64,000 bases of DNA from Mycobacterium sp. URHB0044. GTDB taxonomy: Bacteria; Actinomycetota; Actinomycetes; Mycobacteriales; Mycobacteriaceae. The DNA is taken from the NCBI RefSeq assembly GCF_000620625.1, contig NZ_JIAW01000004.1:1-64000 (forward strand), given 5' to 3'. The notes under the pieces are model-generated. The model did not search any database, was not told where the DNA came from, and saw only the letters and a list, made by a program, of their open reading frames with translations. Shown here one piece after another: positions 53,851 through 61,611 of the stretch (positions within the stretch are counted from its first letter, which is position 1; the number at the start of each line of letters is the position of its first letter). A program made the position numbers and the translations under genes.

Positions 53851-54873
53851 TCAGCGGATCGATTGCAACTCTCTGGCCGGTCCACCCGCGGCCATCTCAT
53901 TGGCCTCCACGAGCAGTTCGGCCAGCTGTAGCGGGTAAACGATCTCACCGCGGTCGTTCAGTTCGGCGATGGTGGCCGCGTCGCACCATCGGTGTCCGTG
54001 AATGGTGCGACGCTCCAGGGCGGTGTGGCCGGTGGTCGACGGCTCGAACCGCGTCGTGCGGTAGATGAAGAACATCTCCTCACTGCGGATCACGGTGCCG
54101 TTGAACTCGAACACCGCGTCGCGCCGCCACACCGGACCGATGAGGTCCGCCGGACTGACGCGCAGCCCCGTCTCCTCCGCGATCTCACGCACCGCGGCAT
54201 CGGTGAGCGACTCGTCCGGTTCGACGGCGCCGCCGACCGTGAACCACCACCGCGGCACGACGGCGGACTGTGCCCCGGGATCGGACCCGCAGAACAGCAA
54301 TACGCAGCCCAGTTCGTCGAGCAGGACGACGCGCGCCGAGATCCGCGGACTCACCGGCCCGATGGAGCGCTGAGCGGATCGTTCGGCGATCTCGAAATAA
54401 GTTGGCAATGCGGCGGTTCCACCGAGGTGAAGCCATCGCACCAGCGGCCGCTCGCGCAGTGCCAGGGTGTCGCGGACGGCGTCGTTGTGGAAGCGGCGGG
54501 CCAGAATCACGCGCGCCTCGGCGTCGGCCAACTCCGCCACCAAGCCCACCGGCAGCGACGCGGGATCCACCATCGCGAGCGCGGCGGACAGTTCGTTCTC
54601 GGCCGCTTCCCGCCCCGAACGCGGCGCCCGCTCGGCGGCGTCGGCCAGCGCGGCCAACCGCCTGCCCTCGGGAGCTCGGCCGTAGGCGTCTGTGGCGACC
54701 GCCCTGGCCACCACGGCGCGGCGAGCCAGCAGCCCGTCCAACGCCTGCCAGGACAGGTCATAGCGGACGTGCAGGCGATCCAGCCGGTTGGCGGTCTGGA
54801 AGGCCCAGACGCCGCCGACGAGCAGCACCACGGCCACGACGACGAGTGTGATCACGACGATCCACGTGATCAT
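53851..54873 (-). CDS. Membrane-anchored NUDIX hydrolase
   Basis: 340 residues. An N-terminal membrane segment (VVITLVVVAVVLLVGGVWAF) and a LemA-like helical stretch (residues 30-140) precede a NUDIX domain with the full box, GGAVEPDESLTDAAVREIAE then ETGLRV. It corresponds in position to Rv2609c. Substrate unknown; position next to pimA suggests a phosphatidylinositol mannoside link but proves nothing. Overlaps pimA by four bases. Confidence 0.88.
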   Translation of the reverse strand: MITWIVVITLVVVAVVLLVGGVWAFQTANRLDRLHVRYDLSWQALDGLLARRAVVARAVATDAYGRAPEGRRLAALADAAERAPRSGREAAENELSAALAMVDPASLPVGLVAELADAEARVILARRFHNDAVRDTLALRERPLVRWLHLGGTAALPTYFEIAERSAQRSIGPVSPRISARVVLLDELGCVLLFCGSDPGAQSAVVPRWWFTVGGAVEPDESLTDAAVREIAEETGLRVSPADLIGPVWRRDAVFEFNGTVIRSEEMFFIYRTTRFEPSTTGHTALERRTIHGHRWCDAATIAELNDRGEIVYPLQLAELLVEANEMAAGGPARELQSIR

Positions 54874-56090
54874 TCGATTCCCCCGGTCACTTCGCTCTTG
54901 CGCGCTCGCGCCGCTCCGCTGGAACCGCGCTTGCGTGGACTACCCGCCGCCGCAACCTTCGCACCCGCACCCGCGACCCGAACCTTCGCACCGGCGCCGG
55001 CCACCGTCTCGTACACCCGCAGGATCTGGTGGGCGACGACCGACCAGTCGTAGCGCCGCACGGCCTTGGTCGCGGCCCCGACGTAGCGCTCACGCGCCGC
55101 ATCGTCGGACAGCACCTCGATCAGCGCCGTGGCGAGCGCAGCCGGATCGTCGACGGGCACCAGCCGGCCCGCCGCCCCTTCCTCCAGCACCCGGCGGAAC
55201 GCGTCGAGGTCGCTGGCGACCACGGCGGTACCGGCCGCCATGGCCTCCACCAGCACGATGCCGAAGCTCTCGCCTCCGGTGTTCGGTGCGCAATACACGT
55301 CGGCGCTGCGCATGGCGGACGCCTTGGCCGCGTCGTCGACCAGACCCAGGAAGCGCAGGTGACCGGCGAGCGCGCCGGCCTCCTCCGATAACTCCTCCTC
55401 GTCGCCACGCCCGACGATGAGCACCTCGACGTCGGGCAACGCCTCGACGAGCGCGGGCAGCGCCGCGAGTAGCACCGCCATGCCCTTTCTCGGTTCGTCG
55501 AAGCGGCCGAGGAACAGCACGGACTTGCCAGGTCGCGGGTAGCCGTCGAGCCGCGGCGCCGACGCGAACGATTCGACGTCCACCCCGTTGGGGATCTCGA
55601 CCGCGTCGGAGCCCAGCGCTTCCATCTGCCAGCGCCTGGCCAGATCCGACACGGCGATGCGGCCGACGATCTTCTCGTGGAACGGGCGCAAGATGCCCTG
55701 AAATACGCTGAGCGTCAACGACTTCGTGGTCGACGTGTGAAACGTTGCGACGATCGGCCCCTCGGCGGCCTGCAGCGCCAGCATCGACAGGCTTGGCGCG
55801 TTCGGCTCGTGCAGATGCAGCACGTCGAAGTCACCCTCGGCGAGCCACTTCTTGACCCTGCGGTGGGTCGCCGGGCCGAACCGCAGCCGCGCGACCGACC
55901 CGTTGTACGGGATGGGGACGGCCTTGCCGCCGGAGACGACGTAGTCGGGCAGCGTGGCGCCGGGCGACGACGGGGCAAGGACGCTCACCTCATGGCCGTA
56001 CCCGCGCATCACCTCGGCGAGTTGCAGCACGTGCGCCTGGACGCCGCCGGGTACGTCGAACGAGTACGGGCAGACCATCCCGATGCGCAT
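54870..56090 (-). CDS. pimA: Phosphatidylinositol mannosyltransferase PimA
   Basis: 406 residues from ATG 56090, which overlaps the patA stop (TGATG). GT-B fold, family GT4: GMVCPYSFDVPGGVQAHVLQ at the start, HLHEPNAPSLSML, VLFLGRFDEPRKGMAVLL and the donor motif NTGGESFGIVLVEAMAAG. Transfers mannose from GDP-mannose to phosphatidylinositol at the inner membrane face. The C-terminal 40 residues are Ala/Gly/Lys-rich, with a repeated AGAGAKV, longer than in M. tuberculosis. Confidence 0.97.
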   Translation of the reverse strand: MRIGMVCPYSFDVPGGVQAHVLQLAEVMRGYGHEVSVLAPSSPGATLPDYVVSGGKAVPIPYNGSVARLRFGPATHRRVKKWLAEGDFDVLHLHEPNAPSLSMLALQAAEGPIVATFHTSTTKSLTLSVFQGILRPFHEKIVGRIAVSDLARRWQMEALGSDAVEIPNGVDVESFASAPRLDGYPRPGKSVLFLGRFDEPRKGMAVLLAALPALVEALPDVEVLIVGRGDEEELSEEAGALAGHLRFLGLVDDAAKASAMRSADVYCAPNTGGESFGIVLVEAMAAGTAVVASDLDAFRRVLEEGAAGRLVPVDDPAALATALIEVLSDDAARERYVGAATKAVRRYDWSVVAHQILRVYETVAGAGAKVRVAGAGAKVAAAGSPRKRGSSGAARARKSEVTGGIE

Positions 56091-57067
56091 CAGGGCTCCC
56101 CGACTTCTTTCAGTCGAGGCCCGTCCGCGAGCCGGGCCCGGCGTTCCTCCGACAGGTCGGCGATCCACTGCGGTTGCAGCATGTGCCAATCGGCGGGGTG
56201 GGCGGCGATGTTGGTGGCGAACTGGTCGGCCAGCTTCTGGGTGATCACGTCGACGCTGCCCGACGACGTGTCCAGCGGCGGATGGATCGTGGTCACCGAC
56301 ACGTCGGGCTCGAAGTGCGAGTGCGCGGGCAGCAGTGCCGCACCGGTGGCGAGCGCGAGCTTGGCCGGCCCGGCGGGCAGTCGGGTGGGCTCGCCGAAGA
56401 AGTCGACCTGCACGCCCGACCGGGTCAGGTCGCGATCGGACATCAGGCAGACCAGGCCGTTGTCACGGAGTCGCTCGGTCAGGATCTCGAACGGCGGCCG
56501 CTCGCCGCCGGTCAACGGGAGCACTTCGAAGCCGAGGCTCTCGCGGTAGTCGATGAACCGCTTGTACAGCGACTCCGGCTTGAGCCGCTCGGCGACGGTG
56601 GCGAACGCACCGTAGGTGTTGGTCAGCCAGACGCCGGACATGTCCCAGTTGCCGCTGTGCGGCAGAGCCAGCACGACGCCACGGCCGGCTTCCAGCCCTG
56701 CCGCGACGTTCTCGCTGCCCACCACCGCCGCGTCCAGCCGACGGGCCAGCACCTGATGATTCATCGACGGCAACCGGAACGCCTCCCGCCAGTATCGGGC
56801 GTAGGAGGCCAGCGAAGCACGAATCAGCTCGGCCGGCACCTCGGCGGGAGGTACCCCGATCACCCTGGCGAGGTTCTTTCGCAGCTGCTCCGGTCCCCCG
56901 CCACGTGCGGCGTACAGCGCGCCGGCATCAAAGGCGTTGCGCGCGGCGAACTCTGGCATGGCGCGCACCATCCGCCAGCCCGCGGCGAACCCCAAGTCGG
57001 TCAGTTGTCCACCCAGCGGAAGCTTGATTCCGCGCACCCGCGGCAGACCCGCCGACGGCGTGCTCAC
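56090..57067 (-). CDS. patA: PIM acyltransferase (PatA-type)
   Basis: 325 residues from GTG 57067 (GTGA overlap with pgsA1). Lipid A lauroyl-acyltransferase fold with the catalytic HxxxxD in ALPHSGNWDMSG and SDRDLTRSGVQVDFFGEP. In mycobacteria Rv2611c acylates the mannose of phosphatidylinositol mannosides. Operon position between pgsA1 and pimA agrees. Confidence 0.94.
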   Translation of the reverse strand: MSTPSAGLPRVRGIKLPLGGQLTDLGFAAGWRMVRAMPEFAARNAFDAGALYAARGGGPEQLRKNLARVIGVPPAEVPAELIRASLASYARYWREAFRLPSMNHQVLARRLDAAVVGSENVAAGLEAGRGVVLALPHSGNWDMSGVWLTNTYGAFATVAERLKPESLYKRFIDYRESLGFEVLPLTGGERPPFEILTERLRDNGLVCLMSDRDLTRSGVQVDFFGEPTRLPAGPAKLALATGAALLPAHSHFEPDVSVTTIHPPLDTSSGSVDVITQKLADQFATNIAAHPADWHMLQPQWIADLSEERRARLADGPRLKEVGEP

Positions 57068-57750
57068 GCGTCGCTCGCCTTTTCCGAGGTATCGGCGGGC
57101 GGCTGCTGTGCGGGCTCGTTCTTCAGCGGATCCATCGCGCCCTCCGACGTGCGCACGGTGTGCAGCCGCTGGCCCAGCGTGATGAGGCTGGCCGCCGCCA
57201 GCGCCCACATCGCGACGTGCACCAGCCACGGCACGTGCAGGAACGGCACGCCCGACAACCCGGCGCCGGCCAGGACGATGATCAGCCGCTCGGGCCGTTC
57301 AATCAGGCCGCCGCCACCCTCAAGCCCGTTGGCCTCGGCGCGCGCCTTGATGTAGGACACCACTTGCGACGTGACCAGGCAGATCATCGTCGCCACCACC
57401 AACTCGGTGCTGTGCATGCCGAAGGCGGCCCACCACAGCAGGCCGCAGAAGATCGCGCCGTCGGCGATCCGATCGCAGGTGGCGTCGAGCACACCACCGA
57501 ATCGGGTGCCGAAGCCTCGTTCACGCGCCATCGCGCCGTCGAGCATGTCGGCCAGCACGAAGACGAAGACCGCGAACGACCCCCACCACAGCTGCCCGAT
57601 GGGAAACAGCGTCAGCGCGGAGATGATCGTGCCTGCAGTGCCGATGATGGTGATGCTGTCCGGGGTGAGGCCCGTGCGCAGTGCGGCCTTCGCCACCGGC
57701 CTGCTGAGCTTCGCGTAGGCCGCCCTGGTCAGCAGATAGAAGTCACTCAC
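57064..57750 (-). CDS. pgsA1: Phosphatidylinositol phosphate synthase
   Basis: 228 residues from GTG 57750 (GGGAGG upstream, GTGA overlap with the HIT gene). CDP-alcohol phosphatidyltransferase motif DMLDGAMARERGFGTRFGGV followed by LDATCDRIAD, six membrane segments. It joins CDP-diacylglycerol and inositol phosphate, first step toward PIMs. Confidence 0.95.
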   Translation of the reverse strand: MSDFYLLTRAAYAKLSRPVAKAALRTGLTPDSITIIGTAGTIISALTLFPIGQLWWGSFAVFVFVLADMLDGAMARERGFGTRFGGVLDATCDRIADGAIFCGLLWWAAFGMHSTELVVATMICLVTSQVVSYIKARAEANGLEGGGGLIERPERLIIVLAGAGLSGVPFLHVPWLVHVAMWALAAASLITLGQRLHTVRTSEGAMDPLKNEPAQQPPADTSEKASDA

Positions 57751-58328
57751 GGCTGCGCCTCCCATGCGGTGGCCAGCAGTTGGCGGGTGTCGCGCAGCAG
57801 CTGCGGAATGATCTTGGAGCCGCCGATGATGGTGATGAAGTTGGCGTCCCCACCCCAGCGCGGCACGACGTGCAGGTGCAGGTGCTCGGCAAGGGATCCC
57901 CCCGCGGACCTGCCGAGGTTCAGTCCGACGTTGAAGCCATGCGGCCGCGACACACCCTTGATGACGCGAATCGCCTTCTGCGTGAACGCCATCAGCTCGG
58001 CGCTCTCCTCGACCGTTAGGTCCTCGAGTTCGGACACCCGCCGGTAGGGCACCACCATCAGGTGTCCCGGGTTGTACGGGTAGAGGTTGAGCACCGCGTA
58101 CACGAGTTCACCGCGGGCCACCACCAGGCCCTCTTCGTCGGACAGCGTCGGGATGTCGGTGAACGGTTCGGTGGACGCCGCCGAACCACCCTGCTCGCCC
58201 TTCTTCATCGGCGACTCGGCGATGTAGCTCATCCGGTGCGGCGTCCAGAGGCGCTGAAGATGGTCGGCTTCGCCTACACCGTGATCGACGATCCCGGTCT
58301 CATCGCTTCGCGCGGGGTCTTCCGTCAC
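57747..58328 (-). CDS. HIT-family hydrolase/phosphorylase (Ap4A phosphorylase type)
   Basis: 193 residues. Histidine triad [10 protein letters not shown] near residues 150-159 and [18 protein letters not shown] in the middle. The M. tuberculosis protein in this position, Rv2613c, is a diadenosine tetraphosphate phosphorylase. Start overlaps the thrS stop by four bases; the first 30 residues are poorly conserved-looking, and an ATG near 58230 ([12 protein letters not shown]) is an alternative. Confidence 0.92.
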   Translation of the reverse strand: MTEDPARSDETGIVDHGVGEADHLQRLWTPHRMSYIAESPMKKGEQGGSAASTEPFTDIPTLSDEEGLVVARGELVYAVLNLYPYNPGHLMVVPYRRVSELEDLTVEESAELMAFTQKAIRVIKGVSRPHGFNVGLNLGRSAGGSLAEHLHLHVVPRWGGDANFITIIGGSKIIPQLLRDTRQLLATAWEAQP

Positions 58329-60379
58329 GGTTTGGCGCCCACCTCGAGCAGTTCCGCAGTGGGAGCGGCATTTTCGCGCGCGGCGATCCAGGCCGCGATG
58401 GCCTCGACCGCCTCGTCACGCGGCACCCCGTTGATCTGCGTGCGGTCGCCGAACCGGAAGCTGACCGCGCCCGCGTCGACGTCCTTGTCGCCGGCGAGCA
58501 ACATGAATGGGACCTTCTGGTTGGTGTGGTTGACGATCTTCTTGGCCATGCGGTCGTCACTGGCGTCCACGTCGACTCGGATGCCGCGCGCCTTCAGTTG
58601 CGCCGCAACGCCTTCCAGATATTCCACGTGCGCATCGGAAACCGGGATGCCCACCACCTGTACCGGTGCCAGCCAGGCGGGGAACGCACCCGCATAGTGC
58701 TCGGTGAGGATGCCGAAGAACCGCTCGATCGAGCCGAACAGCGCACGGTGAATCATCACCGGGCGTTGCCGGGAACCGTCGGCGGCGGTGTACTCGAGCT
58801 CGAACCGCTCGGGGAAGTTGAAGTCCAGCTGGATGGTCGACATCTGCCAACTACGGCCGAGCGCGTCGCGGGCCTGCACCGAGATCTTCGGACCGTAGAA
58901 CGCCGCGCCACCCGGGTCGGGCACGAGTTCCAGACCCGACTCGGCGGCCACCTCGGCGAGCGTGGTGGTGGCCTCCTCCCAGATCTCGTCGGAGCCGACG
59001 AACTTCTTTGGATCCTTCGTCGAGAGTTCCAGGTAGAAGTCCTGGAGGCCGTAGTCGCCCAGCAGATCGAGGATGAACTGCAGCAGCGAGGTGAGCTCAC
59101 CGCGCATCTGATCGCGCGTGCAGAAGATGTGCGCGTCGTCCATGGTCAGGCCGCGCACCCGGGTCAACCCGTGCACCACGCCCGACTTCTCGTACCGGTA
59201 TACGGAGCCAAACTCGAAGGCGCGCAGTGGAAGTTCACGATACGACCTGCCGCGAGCCCGGAAGATCAGGCAGTGCATCGGGCAGTTCATCGGCTTCAGG
59301 TAGTAGTCCTGACCGGGCTTGCGCACCGTGCCGTCCTCGTTGAACTCGGCGTCGATGTGCATCGGGGGGAACATCCCGTCCGCGTACCAGTCGAGGTGGC
59401 CCGAGGTGTGAAACAGCTGCGCCTTGGTGATGTGCGGGGTGTTGACGAACTCGTAGCCCGCCTCGATGTGCTTGCGCCGCGAGTAGTCCTCGAGTTCGCG
59501 GCGGACGATGCCGCCCTTGGGGTGGAAGACCGGCAGGCCGGATCCGATCTCGTCGGGGAAGCTGAACAGGTCCAGCTCGGCGCCGAGCCTGCGGTGGTCG
59601 CGGCGCTGCGCCTCCTCGAGCAGTTCGAGGTGGCGGTCGAGCGCCTCCTGCGACTCCCAGGCGGTGCCGTAGATGCGCTGCAGGCTGGCATTCTCTTGGT
59701 CACCGCGCCAGTACGCGGCAGAACTACGGGTCAGCTTGAACGCCGGGATGTACTTCGTCGTCGGGATGTGCGGTCCGCGGCACAAGTCGCCCCAAACTCG
59801 TTCCCTGGTGCGGGGATTCAGGTTGTCGTAGGCGGTCAGCTCAGCGCCGCCGACCTCCATGACGTCGGGGTCGCCGGACTTGTCGTCGATCAGCTCCAAC
59901 TTGAATGGCTCGTTGGCCAATTCCTCGCGGGCTTGGTCCTTGGACTCGTAGACGCGCCGGTCGAACAGCTGCCCGTCCTTGACGATCTGGCGCATGCGCT
60001 TCTCGAGGGCCTCGAGGTCCTCCGGAGTGAAGGCCCGCGGCACGTCGAAGTCGTAGTAGAAGCCGTCGGTGATCGGCGGGCCGATGCCGAGCTTCGCCTC
60101 GGGAAACAGGGCCTGCACCGCCTGCGCGAGGACGTGCGCAGTCGAGTGCCGGATGACGCTGCGCCCGTCCTCGGTGTCGGCGGCGACGGGGGTCACCTCG
60201 ACGTCGACTTCGGGTACCCAGGACAGATCACGCAGCTGGCCCTCGGCGTCGCGCACGACGACGACGGCGTCAGGCGCTCCCCTGGTCGGCAGCTCCGCAG
60301 CACGAACCGCCGCCCCTGCGGTCGTCCCGGCAGCGACCCGGATCGGGGCTGCTAGGGCTGGGCTGGCGGCGGCGCTCAT
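58325..60379 (-). CDS. thrS: Threonyl-tRNA synthetase
   Basis: 684 residues. TGS-like N-terminus, editing domain ([20 protein letters not shown]), class II catalytic core with [19 protein letters not shown] and [17 protein letters not shown], and the C-terminal anticodon-binding domain ([20 protein letters not shown]). Charges tRNA-Thr. First gene of the thrS-HIT-pgsA1-patA-pimA-NUDIX run. No T-box leader is visible in the short gap upstream. Confidence 0.97.
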   Translation of the reverse strand: MSAAASPALAAPIRVAAGTTAGAAVRAAELPTRGAPDAVVVVRDAEGQLRDLSWVPEVDVEVTPVAADTEDGRSVIRHSTAHVLAQAVQALFPEAKLGIGPPITDGFYYDFDVPRAFTPEDLEALEKRMRQIVKDGQLFDRRVYESKDQAREELANEPFKLELIDDKSGDPDVMEVGGAELTAYDNLNPRTRERVWGDLCRGPHIPTTKYIPAFKLTRSSAAYWRGDQENASLQRIYGTAWESQEALDRHLELLEEAQRRDHRRLGAELDLFSFPDEIGSGLPVFHPKGGIVRRELEDYSRRKHIEAGYEFVNTPHITKAQLFHTSGHLDWYADGMFPPMHIDAEFNEDGTVRKPGQDYYLKPMNCPMHCLIFRARGRSYRELPLRAFEFGSVYRYEKSGVVHGLTRVRGLTMDDAHIFCTRDQMRGELTSLLQFILDLLGDYGLQDFYLELSTKDPKKFVGSDEIWEEATTTLAEVAAESGLELVPDPGGAAFYGPKISVQARDALGRSWQMSTIQLDFNFPERFELEYTAADGSRQRPVMIHRALFGSIERFFGILTEHYAGAFPAWLAPVQVVGIPVSDAHVEYLEGVAAQLKARGIRVDVDASDDRMAKKIVNHTNQKVPFMLLAGDKDVDAGAVSFRFGDRTQINGVPRDEAVEAIAAWIAARENAAPTAELLEVGAKP

Positions 60380-60445
60380 CGGTGGATCTCCTCAATGCGG
60401 GTGTGCGGGGTTTTCTGACCGCGACCATGCTATCGGTGCGGGTGG

Positions 60446-60868
60446 TCAGGACCCCAGACCGATGGGGCTCTTCAGTGCCGCGGAGTCGAGGCCCACCAGA
60501 CCCGCGGCCCAGGCGAGCGCTCCGAGCAGCCACAGCGTGCCGAGCACCACCGCGGCGGTGAACGCGACGCCCAGGGCCTGCACCCACAGGCCTTGCCGCT
60601 TGAACCAGGCCATCACGCGGTCGTAGCGGTCGCGGGTATATCGCAGCAGCCGGTGTGCCCACTCGAACTCGGTGGCCAGGATGGCCAGGCCGATGAAGAC
60701 GATGGCCCAGCCGGGACCCGGGTACGGGATCGCCAGGATTCCCGCGACGAGCACGATCAATCCGATGACCCCGACCACGATGCGGTAGGTGAAGTCGGCG
60801 GCGGGCCGGTCGCGCAGCTTGTCGCGCCACCGAGCCCAGCGCCGCTTCAACTCGTTGGTCTTGCTCAT
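60446..60868 (-). CDS. TIGR02611-type membrane protein
   Basis: 140 residues from ATG 60868; the longer frame is antisense noise. Two or three membrane segments around a conserved-looking PYPGPGWAIVFIGLAILATE, then LLRYTRDRYDRVMAWFKRQG. This matches an actinobacterial membrane family without known function. ATG overlaps the thioesterase stop by four bases. Confidence 0.85.
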   Translation of the reverse strand: MSKTNELKRRWARWRDKLRDRPAADFTYRIVVGVIGLIVLVAGILAIPYPGPGWAIVFIGLAILATEFEWAHRLLRYTRDRYDRVMAWFKRQGLWVQALGVAFTAAVVLGTLWLLGALAWAAGLVGLDSAALKSPIGLGS

Positions 60869-61536
60869 GGCTGCCCCGGCTTCAATTTCACGAACAGTGC
60901 TTCGGCGTCGCAGAGCACCGCGTCGCCGTCGAGCAGGCGCCCCGAGACGAAGATCTTGCGGCCGTCGATCCGGTCGATACAAGACTCGACCTGCAGTTCC
61001 TTTTCGACCGGTGCGACCCGCCGGTAGTTCACGTGCAGGTAGGCCGTGCGTTGGTAGCGCGTCTTGCTGAGCTTGAACGCGGTGAAGCCCAGCAGCGAAT
61101 CGAACAGCAGCGCCACGGCGCCGCCGTGCACCGCGGCGTTGCGGCCGAGGTGGAACCGGCGGAACTTCGCGGTGCCACCGACCCGGCCGTCTTCTGTGAC
61201 GACGAGGTCGACGGGCACCTGCATGATGTTGCCCCGGTTGGGCAGGTCCATCCGCCGTCCCGACGGCGATTGCCACTCATCGGCGTCGTAGGGCGCCAGC
61301 AGGTGATTGAGGTCCTCGAGCATGTCGGCGGCCTTGGCGATCACGTCGTCGGGCGCGTCGGCGGCACGGGCGTGGTCCTGCAATGAGCGCACGGCCTCGA
61401 CGAATCGCCCGTAGTCCGGGCCGCCGCGGTTGGTGGGCACCGGCGGGTTGAATCCGCCGCCGCGGTGCTCGTCTTCGGGATCGGGTTGCACCAGGCCACC
61501 GTATGCGTTCGCGGTGGGCCGTGACGGTGCCGGCAT
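60865..61536 (-). CDS. Hotdog-fold thioesterase (PaaI-like)
   Basis: 223 residues from ATG 61536, with GGGGAG nine bases upstream. The C-terminal half is a hotdog domain with GRNAAVHGGAVALLFDSLLG, the HGG motif of PaaI-like thioesterases; the N-terminal 80 residues are specific to mycobacterial homologues. Acyl-CoA hydrolysis is likely. Divergent from the right-edge gene. Confidence 0.85.
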   Translation of the reverse strand: MPAPSRPTANAYGGLVQPDPEDEHRGGGFNPPVPTNRGGPDYGRFVEAVRSLQDHARAADAPDDVIAKAADMLEDLNHLLAPYDADEWQSPSGRRMDLPNRGNIMQVPVDLVVTEDGRVGGTAKFRRFHLGRNAAVHGGAVALLFDSLLGFTAFKLSKTRYQRTAYLHVNYRRVAPVEKELQVESCIDRIDGRKIFVSGRLLDGDAVLCDAEALFVKLKPGQP

Positions 61537-61611
61537 GTCGAAAAGCTCCCCATTCCGGTTCAAGTGCGGCTAGAAACTGACTCCGGGGAACGTTTCGGTG
61601 GGGGGTGCGTG

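Noticed and set aside
58526..60355. 609-codon open frame opposite thrS
   Set aside because: Val/Leu/Gly/Arg-rich antisense product; thrS motifs are complete on the other strand.
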